Assembly (NCBI RefSeq): GCF_020733635.1
Contig: NZ_JAJFZL010000001.1
Span: 3,844,001-3,908,000 of the forward strand
Origin: Nocardia spumae
Lineage (GTDB): Bacteria > Actinomycetota > Actinomycetes > Mycobacteriales > Mycobacteriaceae
Length of the DNA: 64,000 nucleotides
Reading direction: 5' to 3'
Position numbers and translations under genes: made by a program. How positions within the stretch are numbered: the first letter of the stretch is position 1; each line of letters opens with the position of its first letter. The notes under the pieces were generated by a model. The model searched no databases, had not been told where the DNA came from, and was given only the letters and a program-made list of their open reading frames with translations. Shown in pieces: positions 42,758 to 52,155 of the stretch.

Positions 42758-45040
42758 ATGGCCGTCAGTTCGCGTGCAGACCGGGCCGACGAGCCCGAAT
42801 TCCACCCGTATCACCACCCCGCGGCCGGCTGGGGCGCGGCCAAGAGCGTCACCCAATTCCTGCTGCGCGAGGGCGAGCCGATCGCCGGACCGCACGCGAT
42901 CATGAAGATGAATCACGAGAACGGCGGATTCGACTGTCCGGGCTGCGCCTGGCCCGACGACCGCAAGGGCCTGCGCCTCGACATCTGTGAGAACGGCATC
43001 AAGCACGTCGCCTGGGAGATGACCCACAAGCGCGTCGACCGCGAGTTCTTCGCCGCGCACACGGTCGCCGAACTGGCGCGGTGGAGCGATTTCGACCTCG
43101 AGGATCAGGGCCGGCTCACCGAGCCGATGAGCTACGACCCCGACACCGACCGCTATGTGCCGATCGGCTGGCCCGAAGCCTTCGAGTTGATCGGCCGCAC
43201 TCTGCGCGGCCTCGACGATCCCGGCGCCGCCGCCTACTACACGTCCGGCCGGCTGGGTAACGAGGCCACATTCCTGTACCAGCTGATGGCTCGGGAGCTG
43301 GGCACCAACAATCTGCCCGACTGCTCGAACATGTGTCACGAGGCGAGCGGCCGGGCGTTGCAGGCCGCGCTGGGCACCGGCAAGGGCACCGTCGACCTGG
43401 TCGACTGGGAGGCCACCGACGCGCTGTTCATCTTCGGGGTCAACGCCGCGTCCAACGCGCCGCGCATGCTCACCTCGCTGGTGGAGGCGCATCAGCGGGG
43501 CGCGCAGATCGTGCATGTGAATCCGCTGGTGGAGGCCGCCGCGCGGCGCGCGATCATCCCCCACGACCTCACTCGGATGGCGACCTTCCACGCCACCGCC
43601 ACCAGCACGCTGAATCTGCAGCCGCGTATCGGCGGCGATATGGCACTGGTCCGCGGGATCGCGAAAGCCGTTCTGGAGGAGTCGAATTCGAATCCCAAGG
43701 CGGTCGACGCGGAATTCATCGCCCGCTACACCGCCGGTTTCGAGGACTATCGCGCGGTCTGCGAGGCCGCCGCGTGGGCCGAGATCGAACAGCACTCGGG
43801 CGTGAGCGCCGCCGATATCCGCAAGGCCGCGCGCATCTACTGCGATGCCGATCGCAGCATCATCAGCTGGTGTCTGGGCGTGACCCAGCACGAACACGGC
43901 GTCGACACGGTACGCGAGATCGTGAATCTGCTGCTGTTGCGCGGCAATCTGGGCCGGGAGGGCGCGGGCCCGTCCCCGGTGCGCGGACACAGCAATGTGC
44001 AGGGCAACCGGACCTGCGGTATCGATCACCGACCGGCGCCGGAATTCCTCGACCGGCTCGCGCGAGTGTGCGGTATCGACCCGCCGCGCGCGCACGGTCT
44101 CGACACCGTCGGCACCATCGACGCCATGCACGCCGGCTCCGTGCGGGTCTTCGTCGGGATGGGCGGCAATTTCGCCCTCGCCGCGCCCGATACCGCCTAT
44201 ACCTTCGACGCGCTGCGCAAGTGCGATCTGACCGTGCAGGTCAGCACCAAACTCAATCGCAGTCATCTGGTCCACGGCCGCCGGGCGGTGATTCTGCCGT
44301 GTCTGGGCCGCACCGAACGCGACGAGCAGCGTGGCGGCCTGCAGCAGACCTCGGTGGAGGATTCGATGAGTATGGTCCACCTGTCGAAGGGCATGAAGAA
44401 GCCTGCATCCCCGCGACTGCTGTCGGAACCGGCGATCATCGCCGGAATCGCCCGCGCCGCACTGCCGCACAGCGCCACCCCCTGGGAGCACTACGTCGAG
44501 GATTACGACCGTATCCGCGACACCATGGCGCAGGTGCTCGACGGATTCGAGGACTTCAACCGCCGGGTGCGCCTGCCACTGGGGTTCCGAATCCGCCAGC
44601 CCGCACGGGAACTGGTCTTCCGGACGCCCACGGGACGCGCCGAGTTCTCCGCCGCGCCACTGCCGGAGATCTCGCGGGAAACCGGGACGCTGACCCTGGC
44701 GACCATGCGCTCACACGACCAGTGGAACACCACCATCTACTCCGACAACGACCGGTATCGCGGGGTGCGCAACCTGCGCACGCTGATCTTCATGAACGCC
44801 GACGACATGCGCGAGCGCGGTCTGTCGCAGTTCGACCGGGTCGACATCACCAGCACCGCCCGCGACGGCAGCACCCGTTCGGTGCACGACTACACGGTGA
44901 TCGGCTACGACATCCCGTCCGGATGCGCGGCCGGCTACATGCCGGAACTGAACGTGCTGTGCGCGATCGGCGATTACAGCACCCAGAGCGACCAGCCGAT
45001 CATGAAGAACCTGACGGTCACCGTCCGGCGGTGCGGCTGA
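42758..45040 (+). CDS. Molybdopterin-dependent oxidoreductase, FdhF/YdeP family
   Basis: 760 aa from ATG 42758 (GAAGGGA site); the frame is open to 42632. An early C-x2-C cluster region FDCPGCAWPDD, then the molybdopterin-binding domains: AYYTSGRLGNEATFLYQLMAREL, NNLPDCSNMCHEASGRAL, VHVNPLVEAAARRA, and GHSNVQGNRTCG. The C-terminal domain has TPTGRAEFSAAPLP, MRSHDQWNTTIYSDNDRYRG. YdeP-type proteins are linked to acid resistance in E. coli but the reaction is not known. No FdhD, molybdenum-cofactor or partner subunit gene is nearby. Confidence 0.92.
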   Translation: MAVSSRADRADEPEFHPYHHPAAGWGAAKSVTQFLLREGEPIAGPHAIMKMNHENGGFDCPGCAWPDDRKGLRLDICENGIKHVAWEMTHKRVDREFFAAHTVAELARWSDFDLEDQGRLTEPMSYDPDTDRYVPIGWPEAFELIGRTLRGLDDPGAAAYYTSGRLGNEATFLYQLMARELGTNNLPDCSNMCHEASGRALQAALGTGKGTVDLVDWEATDALFIFGVNAASNAPRMLTSLVEAHQRGAQIVHVNPLVEAAARRAIIPHDLTRMATFHATATSTLNLQPRIGGDMALVRGIAKAVLEESNSNPKAVDAEFIARYTAGFEDYRAVCEAAAWAEIEQHSGVSAADIRKAARIYCDADRSIISWCLGVTQHEHGVDTVREIVNLLLLRGNLGREGAGPSPVRGHSNVQGNRTCGIDHRPAPEFLDRLARVCGIDPPRAHGLDTVGTIDAMHAGSVRVFVGMGGNFALAAPDTAYTFDALRKCDLTVQVSTKLNRSHLVHGRRAVILPCLGRTERDEQRGGLQQTSVEDSMSMVHLSKGMKKPASPRLLSEPAIIAGIARAALPHSATPWEHYVEDYDRIRDTMAQVLDGFEDFNRRVRLPLGFRIRQPARELVFRTPTGRAEFSAAPLPEISRETGTLTLATMRSHDQWNTTIYSDNDRYRGVRNLRTLIFMNADDMRERGLSQFDRVDITSTARDGSTRSVHDYTVIGYDIPSGCAAGYMPELNVLCAIGDYSTQSDQPIMKNLTVTVRRCG

Positions 45041-45351
45041 CCGTCGTCGGCGGACACCGACCCAGCTCGCGATCGAGGTCGTCCTCGGGACTCTCGCCGA
45101 CCGCCGCCCGACAGCGGATCCCACGGCCTCACCTCGAATTTCGGCGCGCGCGTGGCGTTGCGCGGGCGCGGACCTCGGGCAGGTGAAAGAAGTTCCGGGA
45201 CAGCGCAATCGGGCCGGTAGGCTGGTGCCCGGGGCAGCTCGATGACCTGGACCGAGCGTGCGAGAAACGCCGAGTTCGCCCGGTTTCAGCAGGGCCCGGT
45301 ACGGGCGTGCCATGCTCGTGCCGAGAACGGCCTCACGCAGGAGGTGCAGCG
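45041..45351. other. Intergenic region before the SRPBCC gene
   Basis: About 310 bp. A possible -10 box TAGGCT lies near 45220. A CAGGAGG ribosome site at 45338-45344 serves the following GTG. I see no other gene or structure. Confidence 0.35.
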
Positions 45352-45801
45352 GTGAACTTCGACTCGGAATTGGATCCGGCCGCGGTGGAGATCGGCGGCT
45401 TCTTCCCCCAGGCGCCGGAACTGGTCTGGCGAGCCCTCACCGAATCGGATCTGGTCGAGCAATGGCTGATGCGATCGATCGGCCTGCTGCCGTCGGTCGG
45501 GACACATTTTCTCTTCGTGGTGCCGACCGAACCGAGCGCCGAAATCGCCTGCGAAGTTCTCGAAGCGCGGCCCACCCGGCAACTGAGCTACAGCTGGGTC
45601 GATCTGCGCGCGCGGCATCCCGCCCGCTGGGTGGTCGAGTGGGGCCTCGAAACGCAAGGGCGAGGTTCGCGAGTGCTGTTGACCCAGACCGGTTTCGATA
45701 TCGGCGATCGCCGCCAGAAGATGGCCCGCAACGCGATGGAGCGAGGGTGGCGCGGCGCCCTGTCACGACTCGGCGGTGTCCTCGACCGGATCGAGGCCTG
45801 A
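45352..45801 (+). CDS. SRPBCC/Aha1-type domain protein
   Basis: 149 aa from GTG 45352 after CAGGAGG; an ATG-led longer frame at 45307 lacks a site. Activator-of-Hsp90-like START fold: EIGGFFPQAPELVWRALTESDLVEQWLM, EIACEVLEARPTRQLSYSW, and the final LLTQTGFDIGD plus helix MERGWRGALSRLGGVLDRI. A typical small ligand-binding protein; function unknown. Convergent with a hypothetical gene that ends 10 nt on. Confidence 0.83.
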   Translation: MNFDSELDPAAVEIGGFFPQAPELVWRALTESDLVEQWLMRSIGLLPSVGTHFLFVVPTEPSAEIACEVLEARPTRQLSYSWVDLRARHPARWVVEWGLETQGRGSRVLLTQTGFDIGDRRQKMARNAMERGWRGALSRLGGVLDRIEA

Positions 45802-45811
45802 GCCGCCCCGC

Positions 45812-46354
45812 TCACCAGATCAACGTGCGTTCCGGAACCCGCACACCGGCGAAGAAGCGTTTCCCGATATCGCTACCGTCGTGGTTGTAGGCATTCATGA
45901 TCTCGGCGACCTCGTCGGCCAGCTCCTGCAGCGCCGGGCTGGGGCTGTCGATCCCACAGTCGGTGACCCATCCCCATTCCCGGGGCACGCCCTCGATGGT
46001 CACGATGATCTTGCCGACATAGGGCGCACCCACCGAATAGCCGATCTCGATCGGGGCGTCGCGAATCGGCGAGCGTTCGACGATCTCGGCGCGATGCTGC
46101 GGCATGCTGAAGATCTTCGCGAAAGCGATGTCCTGACCGATCATCTCCGCGATGCTCGCGAGCGTGGCGTGGCGGCCGATCCGGTGGTAGCGCTGTCCGT
46201 AGTCGCGATCGCCACCCGGTCCGGCCCAGTGCGGATGCTTGGCGAGGATCCGATCCAGCATGCGCTGGGCCGCATCACGTTCGGCCGCGCCGGTGGCGGG
46301 ATGGTCGATCAACTGACGCAGCCGGGAAATCCTGGGGCTCACGGTCTGTGCCAT
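45812..46354 (-). CDS. Conserved hypothetical protein with DUF2786-like helical N-terminus
   Basis: 180 aa. Residues 8-40 (ISRLRQLIDHPATGAAERDAAQRMLDRILAKHP) resemble the helical N-terminal region of DUF2786 proteins often found on mobile elements. The remainder, from RYHRIGRHATLASIAEMIG to DIGKRFFAGVRVPERTLIW, is not one I recognise. No signal peptide. It lies downstream of a toxin-antitoxin-like pair on the same strand; the relation is unclear. Confidence 0.6.
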   Translation of the reverse strand: MAQTVSPRISRLRQLIDHPATGAAERDAAQRMLDRILAKHPHWAGPGGDRDYGQRYHRIGRHATLASIAEMIGQDIAFAKIFSMPQHRAEIVERSPIRDAPIEIGYSVGAPYVGKIIVTIEGVPREWGWVTDCGIDSPSPALQELADEVAEIMNAYNHDGSDIGKRFFAGVRVPERTLIW

Positions 46355-46405
46355 CGTCGCGGTGTCCTCTCCTCATCGTCGCAGGGCGGCCACGGTCGCG
46401 GCCGG

Positions 46406-46813
46406 TCACGGCAGCGGATCCACCAGCACCTTGTGGTCGATGCGCCGCAACATATCGGGCCGCGCGGTCAGGCACGGCCAGTTGCGCGCCACCGCCTCAC
46501 TGGCGGCCTGACCGGCCGCCACCAGCGCATCGGCATCGGATCGGCCGGCGAGCAACCCCGCGACCCGTGACGCGGCACCGGTGTCCAGACCGGTGACCAC
46601 GGTATGCGGCAGATCCAGCAACACCGCGAGGATATCGAGCCGGTCCGCCCGGATCAGGGCCTGCCCCGCCGCGGCCACCGCGGCGGGTACGACGATCGTG
46701 TGCCCTGCTTCGGCGGTCGCCCACGCGACCGCGTGCACGTACGGCAGCCGCCGTGTCCAGCCCACCACCGCGGCGGTGTCGAACACCACGCCGCCGAGTG
46801 CGGCCGGGCTCAC
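46406..46813 (-). CDS. PIN-like toxin (VapC-like)
   Basis: 135 aa. The first strand has VFDTAAVVGW with the first PIN acidic residue; mid-protein GLDTGAASRVAGLLAGRSDADALVAAGQAASEA supplies further aspartates, and the fold ends LTARPDMLRRIDHKVLVDPLP. Acidic residues are fewer than in standard PIN domains, so it is a divergent member. Its ATG overlaps the antitoxin stop (ATGA at 46810-46813). If active it would be an RNase blocked by the antitoxin. Confidence 0.65.
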   Translation of the reverse strand: MSPAALGGVVFDTAAVVGWTRRLPYVHAVAWATAEAGHTIVVPAAVAAAGQALIRADRLDILAVLLDLPHTVVTGLDTGAASRVAGLLAGRSDADALVAAGQAASEAVARNWPCLTARPDMLRRIDHKVLVDPLP

Positions 46814-47082
46814 GCGGCGCCGGCGCTGGGACGATCCAGATCCTCCGCCGACAACGGCGGCAGGCCCTGCATGCTGCGGGCCTGATTCACCAGTTCGAGC
46901 GGCGGCACACCCCCGAAGGTCGCCTCGATCGCGTCCAGGGAGATATCGCGATGCATGCGATCACGCAGCGCCGCGGATACATAGGCGGACACGTTGTCGA
47001 TCCGTCCCGACGCCTTCCACCGCTCCAGGGTGGACACATCGTCCTTGGGGACCGAGATCGTCACCTTCTTCGTCTCCGCCAT
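46810..47082 (-). CDS. Ribbon-helix-helix antitoxin-like protein (VapB-like)
   Basis: 90 aa. The N-terminal KKVTISVPKDDVSTLERWKASGRIDNVSAYVSAALRDRM is a clear ribbon-helix-helix motif. The C-terminal half (FGGVPPLELVNQARSMQGL) is the likely toxin-wrapping segment. First of the pair, coupled to the PIN-like gene. Typical type-II toxin-antitoxin order and size. Confidence 0.72.
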   Translation of the reverse strand: MAETKKVTISVPKDDVSTLERWKASGRIDNVSAYVSAALRDRMHRDISLDAIEATFGGVPPLELVNQARSMQGLPPLSAEDLDRPSAGAA

Positions 47083-47135
47083 ACCATCAGCTTACTTCAG
47101 TATGGCAACGACCGATGACAGGTGCCGCGGCCCTG

Positions 47136-47882
47136 TCACCGCGTGAACACGGTGGTGTGCGCCTCCTGCAGCAGCGCGACCAGTTCCTTGCCGCCCTGCT
47201 CGTCCAGCCCCGCGAAGGCCGGTGCGATCAACTCGTCGGTCAGCGCCTCGGCGGCATCCCAGCGCTGTCGCATCGCGGTGGTCACCTCCGTCGCGTCGAC
47301 CCGATCGCCCCAGCCGAACAGCCGGGCCTGCGTCGGTCCGTCCGCGCGCGGCGAACCACCGATGAGGACCGCTTCGAACGGCGACAGCCCACTGGCGCGG
47401 ACCGCGATCAGATGCACACCGCCGCGCAACTCTCGCAACGAGTGGATCAGTTGCAGCACCCGGCCGGCGGCATCCGGCGCCTGCGGCAGGGCGTGCCAGC
47501 CCGCGAACAGCGGCACCCCCGCGACCTCGGCGGTGTCGGCCACGGTCTGCAGCAGTTCGGCCAGCCGGTCGGCGGAGTCGAAACCGGCCAGTTTGCGGCG
47601 GCCGAAATCCTGGCAGGCGCGCACATATCCGGTGGCCGCCGCGGCGGGGGCCACCGGCACCGATTCCCATGCCGCACGCACGGTCGCCGGTTCGAAGAAG
47701 CCGAAGGCGGCGGTCACGACGGCAGCGTCGACGTCACCGAGGACACCGGCCCGGCCCCGGGTGTAGGGACCGATGAAACCGTCCACTCCGGTGCCGGCAC
47801 CGAAGGCCTTGGCCTCGCGGGAGAACATGAACGCGCCCCCGATGTTCTGAATCTCCGATTTCACCGCGGCCGGCACCGACAC
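47136..47882 (-). CDS. SCO6745-family protein
   Basis: 248 aa from GTG 47882, with a GAAAGGGG site 7 nt away; earlier starts such as ATG 47936 are possible. The conserved pattern of this family is visible: GGAFMFSREAKAFGAGTGVDGFIGPYTRGRAGVLGDVDAAVVTAAFGFF near the start, then GWHALPQAPDAAGRVLQLIHSLRELRGGVH. It is all-helical. Family members are small-molecule or nucleic-acid binding suspects of unknown role; no activity can be given. Confidence 0.72.
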   Translation of the reverse strand: MSVPAAVKSEIQNIGGAFMFSREAKAFGAGTGVDGFIGPYTRGRAGVLGDVDAAVVTAAFGFFEPATVRAAWESVPVAPAAAATGYVRACQDFGRRKLAGFDSADRLAELLQTVADTAEVAGVPLFAGWHALPQAPDAAGRVLQLIHSLRELRGGVHLIAVRASGLSPFEAVLIGGSPRADGPTQARLFGWGDRVDATEVTTAMRQRWDAAEALTDELIAPAFAGLDEQGGKELVALLQEAHTTVFTR

Positions 47883-48220
47883 GGCGGACCCCTTTCGACG
47901 AGAACGACCGCGACGGCCGCTCGATTGCTTCGACATTCGCGCGGAGCCTATCTCGCTTTTGTCTGCTGATGCCAGCCCTCGACGGCACACCACCGTCACG
48001 ACAGCCGCCGAGCTAACCCGCGAACCCGGCCGCCGCCGTCCGGCGCCGCGACCCCCGGCGGTGCGAACCGGCCGATCGCGCGCACCCGGCCGACGTCCGC
48101 GCACGCGATGCGCGAATTCCCGTATAACGTAACGGTATCGGCACGTTCCCAATTATTCATGGGAGGATTCACTTAATCTCGGGTGCGGGCCCGGGTACCA
48201 CCGACTCGAAGCGAGCGAGG
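47883..48220. other. Intergenic region upstream of the kinase gene
   Basis: About 340 bp. A TATAAC box at 48123-48128 could be the promoter of the kinase gene. A TCCCA/TGGGA small hairpin (48137-48154 region) and a GGAGGA run (48152-48157) lie between it and the start, without a useful start codon close by. Otherwise empty. Confidence 0.35.
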
Positions 48221-50491
48221 ATGACAGATCACCTCGGCGCGACCGCACCCGACCCCGGTGCCGACCGCGCCACCGCGACGCAGACCGCGTTGACGTCCCT
48301 GGTCGCCCGCTTCGCCCAGCAGTGGCAAACCGCGGGCGAACCCCCTGATCTGTCCGCGCATCTGCCCACCGAACCCGCCCTGCGGCGCTCCGCGCTCATC
48401 GAACTGATCAAGGTCGACCTGCACGAACGCTGGCAGCGCGACTCCGACGCCCTGCGCCTCGCCGACTACCGCGCGCGATTCCCCGAACTCGGCGCCGCCC
48501 CCCTGCCGCCCGACCTGATCTACGAAGAGATCACCGCCCGCAGCCGACGCGACCACCACTCCGTCGACCTCGACGAATACGAACAGGACTATCCCACCCA
48601 GATGGCCCGCATCACCGAAGGATTCGACGCCGCGCCCACCGCGGAGCCCGGACTGCGCACCACCATGCTCGCCGACCCCACCGCACTCGACGCCCTCGAC
48701 ACCATCAATCCGGGCGCCACCGTCGACGACTTCGACCTGCTGCTGCCGCTCGGTCAAGGCGCCTTCGCCCGCGTCTTCCTCGCCCGGCAACGCTCCATGG
48801 GCCGCCTCGTGGCGGTCAAGATCTCCCACGATCGCGGCAGCGAACCGCAAACGCTGGCCCAGCTCGACCACGACCACATCGTCCGTGTCTTCGACCAGCG
48901 CCAGATCACCGAGCAGCACCTCAAGCTCATGTACATGCAGTACGTGCCCGGCGGCACCCTGCTCGGCGTCCTGCGCATGCTCCGGCGCACGGCACCCGGG
49001 ATGCGCGACGGCGGCCTGCTCCTGGAGGCCATCGATGCCGCCACCACCACCGGCGGCGTCCTCGAACCCCAGCCCTCACCCACCCGTACCGAACTCGCCC
49101 GGCTCAGCTGGCCCGAAACCGTTGCCTGGCTCGGCAGCCGGCTGGCCGCGGCCCTCGATTACGCCAACCGGCGCGGCGTCCTGCACCGCGACATCAAACC
49201 CGCCAACGTACTGCTCACCTCCGACGGCCAGCCCAAACTCGCCGATTTCAACATCAGCTTCAGCCGCCACCTCCCCGGCGCCAACCCCGTCGCCTACTTC
49301 GGCGGTTCGCTGCCCTATATGGCGCCCGAACAACTCGAGGCCTGTCACCCCAACCTCGACACCACCGCCGCCGACCTCGACACCCGCACCGACCTCTACG
49401 CCCTGGCCGTGGTGCTGTGGGAACTGCTCACCGGCCGCATCCCGTTCGACGACGGCCACGATGCCGGCGAAACCGAAGAGTCGCTGGAAGCCATGATCGA
49501 ACGGCGCCGCAACCCGGTCGCCGCGCGCTTCGACGCCGACCTCCCCGCCGACACTCCCGCGCTACTGCGGCACGCCCTGCTCACCTGCCTGTCACCGGAT
49601 CCCGCCGATCGCTACGCCACCGGCGCCGAACTGGCCCAGCAACTGGACCTCAGCCAGGACCGCGCCGCGCGCGATCTCGTCGATCCGCCCGCCAACAGCC
49701 TGCGCGCCCGGCTGCGCATGCGCCCGATGCCCGTGGTCACCCTGTCCAGCCTGCTCGGCCATCTACTCGCCGGTCTCTACCTCGGATCGCACAACCTGCG
49801 CCTCATCCGCGACGCCCTCGGCCCCGACGCCGCCGAGCAGATGGCCGGACTCGGCCTGCTGATGATCGTCATCGCCTACCCCGTCGCCATCGGCGTCCTG
49901 CTGTACTGGTGCCGTTCGGTGTTCGTGGTACCCAACGGATTGCGCCGCGGCAGACAGTTCGACGCCGCCACCCTGGCCGGAGCCCGCGCCGACACCCTCG
50001 CCTGCGGCGACCGGATCGCCATTGCCACCTTCGTGGGATGGCTTGCGGCACTGGGCATCTTCCTGATCAAGCTGCACACTCTCGGCGGGCTCGACGCCGG
50101 ACTCGTCACCAGCCTCATCGCCTGCAACCTCGTCGCCGCCTGCGTCGCCGTGGTCTACACCTACTTCCCCGTCACCTACTTCGTGTTGCGCTGGTACTAC
50201 CCCGGATTGGTCGCCGCGGGCGCCACCACCCCCGCCGACGCCGCCATGTTGCGGCGCATGGTCCACCGCAGCCGCATCTACCTCGGGGTCGCCGCCTGCG
50301 TACCGCTGATCGGCGTGCCCGCCGGACTGGTCTTCCTCACCCCCGACCAGCAGCAGACCGTGATCGGCCCCATCGTCGGACTCTGTGTCGGAGGGCTTTT
50401 CGCGTTCCTGATCACCCTGCGCACCTTCTACGCACTGGAATCCGACCTCAACGCCCTCGATCGGGTACTCGACCCGCATCCGCACTCCTGA
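48221..50491 (+). CDS. Membrane Ser/Thr protein kinase with planctomycete-like N-terminus and DFN motif
   Basis: 756 aa. The N-terminal ~130 residues carry a LIELIKVDLHERW... LADYRARFPEL module, a pattern I associate with planctomycete and myxobacterial kinases. Kinase domain about 168-480: glycine loop LGQGAFARVF, invariant Lys200 (VAVKIS), HRDIKPANVLL with Asp324, ADFNIS (342-344: DFN in place of DFG), YMAPE at 367-370. Then five or so membrane helices from about 508 to the end (GLLMIVIAYPVAIGVLLYW, IFLIKLHTLGG and more). All catalytic acids are present, so activity is plausible. No extracellular sensor domain such as PASTA. Substrate unknown. Confidence 0.88.
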   Translation: MTDHLGATAPDPGADRATATQTALTSLVARFAQQWQTAGEPPDLSAHLPTEPALRRSALIELIKVDLHERWQRDSDALRLADYRARFPELGAAPLPPDLIYEEITARSRRDHHSVDLDEYEQDYPTQMARITEGFDAAPTAEPGLRTTMLADPTALDALDTINPGATVDDFDLLLPLGQGAFARVFLARQRSMGRLVAVKISHDRGSEPQTLAQLDHDHIVRVFDQRQITEQHLKLMYMQYVPGGTLLGVLRMLRRTAPGMRDGGLLLEAIDAATTTGGVLEPQPSPTRTELARLSWPETVAWLGSRLAAALDYANRRGVLHRDIKPANVLLTSDGQPKLADFNISFSRHLPGANPVAYFGGSLPYMAPEQLEACHPNLDTTAADLDTRTDLYALAVVLWELLTGRIPFDDGHDAGETEESLEAMIERRRNPVAARFDADLPADTPALLRHALLTCLSPDPADRYATGAELAQQLDLSQDRAARDLVDPPANSLRARLRMRPMPVVTLSSLLGHLLAGLYLGSHNLRLIRDALGPDAAEQMAGLGLLMIVIAYPVAIGVLLYWCRSVFVVPNGLRRGRQFDAATLAGARADTLACGDRIAIATFVGWLAALGIFLIKLHTLGGLDAGLVTSLIACNLVAACVAVVYTYFPVTYFVLRWYYPGLVAAGATTPADAAMLRRMVHRSRIYLGVAACVPLIGVPAGLVFLTPDQQQTVIGPIVGLCVGGLFAFLITLRTFYALESDLNALDRVLDPHPHS

Positions 50492-50533
50492 CCCGCTTCG
50501 GTCGCCCGACCAAGATCGGCTAATCTCGAGTCG

Positions 50534-51244
50534 GTGCTAGGACATTCACATGCGACCAGTGGTGCGCTGGCGTGGGCGGGAGCCGCTGCCGCGCTACCAC
50601 TTTCGATTCTCACCTTCCCCGCGGCCACGATCGGCCACATCGGCACCGCCGACCTGCTCTTGGGAACCTTTCTCACCGCCGGCGCCGCGCTGCTGCCCGA
50701 CGCCGACCATCCCAACGGCACCATTTCGCATGCGCTCGGACCTGTCACGCACACCGCCTGCCGCATCATCTCCAGCGTCTCCGGCGGGCACCGCCACGCC
50801 ACCCACTCGCTGGCCTTCGTCGTCGCGATCGCCTTCGGCACCTGGGCCGGCGAACACTGGCTGGGGCGCTGGTTCACCCTCGGACTGGTCTTCTTCCTGC
50901 TCGCCCTCGCGGTCCGGGCGCTGAACCTGTGCCCACCCGGTGAAGGCTTCCGCTCCTACGCCACCATCGCCGTGCTCGCGGTGGCCGGCACCTTCGCCAT
51001 GGACCAGTGGATCTCCGACAAACCCTCCTGGTTGCCCTTCTCCGTCGGCCTGGGGGCGCTGGCTCATCTCATCGGCGACTGTCTCACCGATCGCGGCTGC
51101 CGGTTGTTCTGGCCGCTCGGAATCCGCACCCGGGTACCGATCATCGACCGCACCGGCAACAAGGTCGAGACCTGGATCCTGTCACCGCTGTTCGTGCTCG
51201 GCACCCTCGCCGCGCTCTGGTACGTCATCACCCACCAGCCCTAG
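50534..51244 (+). CDS. YdjM/DUF457-type inner-membrane metal-dependent hydrolase-like protein
   Basis: 236 aa, GTG start at 50534, 8 nt after a TAATCT -10-like box (leaderless likely). Histidine/aspartate-rich membrane protein: HSHATSG, ALLPDADHPNGTISH, GGHRHATHSL, and later HLIGDCLTDRGC. This is the pattern of the YdjM (DUF457) family, called metal-dependent hydrolases on structural grounds. About five hydrophobic segments. Its 3' end overlaps the convergent regulator gene by 63 bp. Confidence 0.83.
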   Translation: MLGHSHATSGALAWAGAAAALPLSILTFPAATIGHIGTADLLLGTFLTAGAALLPDADHPNGTISHALGPVTHTACRIISSVSGGHRHATHSLAFVVAIAFGTWAGEHWLGRWFTLGLVFFLLALAVRALNLCPPGEGFRSYATIAVLAVAGTFAMDQWISDKPSWLPFSVGLGALAHLIGDCLTDRGCRLFWPLGIRTRVPIIDRTGNKVETWILSPLFVLGTLAALWYVITHQP

Positions 51245-52054
51245 CAGCGTCACCGCGTCGCGGTCCGGGCTGCCCGGTTCGGCCTGGAACGCGACGAACC
51301 GCTGACCGTCCGGCGCTGTCAGGATTTCCGAGGTCAACTCCATCCGCCCCACGACCGGATGCCGGAACATCCGGCGCGTTCCCCGCTTCGTCCGTACCTC
51401 GTAGTGCGCCCACAACGCCTCGAAATCCGCACTGGCCGCACATAATTCATCGGTCAGCGCCGCCAGTTCGGTGCGGTGGGTGCCCGCACCCTGCACGACC
51501 CGCAGATGGGCGACACTGTCGCGCGCCATCCCCGTCCAGTCCTCGAATACCGTGCGCGCCGCCGGATGGGTGAACACGTAGCGAATCAGATTGCGTCGCA
51601 CCGGCTCCCACTCCTCGATGCCCCACAGCAGCCGCCAGCCCTCCGGATTCGCGGCCAGGACGTTGCTCACCTGGTCGAGCACGAACGCCGGGGTGGGGCG
51701 GATGGAACCCAGCAACAACACCAGACCACGGCCGGCTGCGGCGATCGGCGCCGCCGCCGTCGCCGGCCGTCCCCCCGCCAGCCGGACCAGTTGCTGCACA
51801 TGGACCGTCTCGTCGGCATCGAGCAACAACGCCGAGGCCAGCGCCGCCAGCACCTCCGGACTGGGGTTGCGGTCCCGGCCCTGTTCGAGCCGGATGTAGT
51901 AGTCCACGCTCAGCCCGGCCAGCGCCGCCACCTCCTCCCGCCGCAGTCCGGCGGTCTGCCGGCGCCGCGTTCCCGGCGGCAAACCGACCTGCGACGGCTG
52001 GATCCGCGCACGACGGGCACGCAGGAAGTCCCCCAGGGCACGACGATCGTTCAC
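51182..52054 (-). CDS. XRE-family regulator with MmyB-like ligand domain
   Basis: 290 aa from GTG 52054 (GGTGAGG site); the longer frame upstream overlaps the divergent SDR region. HTH: RRQTAGLRREEVAALAGLSVDYYIRLEQGRDRNPSPEVLAALASAL. The MmyB-like pocket domain follows, typical of actinobacterial regulators beside small oxidoreductases (TPAFVLDQVSNVLAANPEGWRLL, MARDSVAHLRV, HPVVGRMELTSEIL). Divergent from the SDR gene, so probably controls it. Confidence 0.9.
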   Translation of the reverse strand: MNDRRALGDFLRARRARIQPSQVGLPPGTRRRQTAGLRREEVAALAGLSVDYYIRLEQGRDRNPSPEVLAALASALLLDADETVHVQQLVRLAGGRPATAAAPIAAAGRGLVLLLGSIRPTPAFVLDQVSNVLAANPEGWRLLWGIEEWEPVRRNLIRYVFTHPAARTVFEDWTGMARDSVAHLRVVQGAGTHRTELAALTDELCAASADFEALWAHYEVRTKRGTRRMFRHPVVGRMELTSEILTAPDGQRFVAFQAEPGSPDRDAVTLLGLVGDDVPERGEGAEHEQR

Positions 52055-52155
52055 CTCACCAGTGTGCCCGGTTCCCGGGACAGAGGGGTGGTCCCGCCAG
52101 GACCAGGCCTGCAGCGGCCTTCCGGACACGACCGAAACGGCGGACGGTGACAATC

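Noticed and set aside
42455..44491. Minus-strand ORF of 678 codons over the molybdopterin oxidoreductase
   Set aside because: Opposite to a clearly conserved gene; composition typical of a shadow.
43333..45186. Plus-strand 617-codon ORF in another frame
   Set aside because: Arg/Gly-rich shadow of the same oxidoreductase gene.
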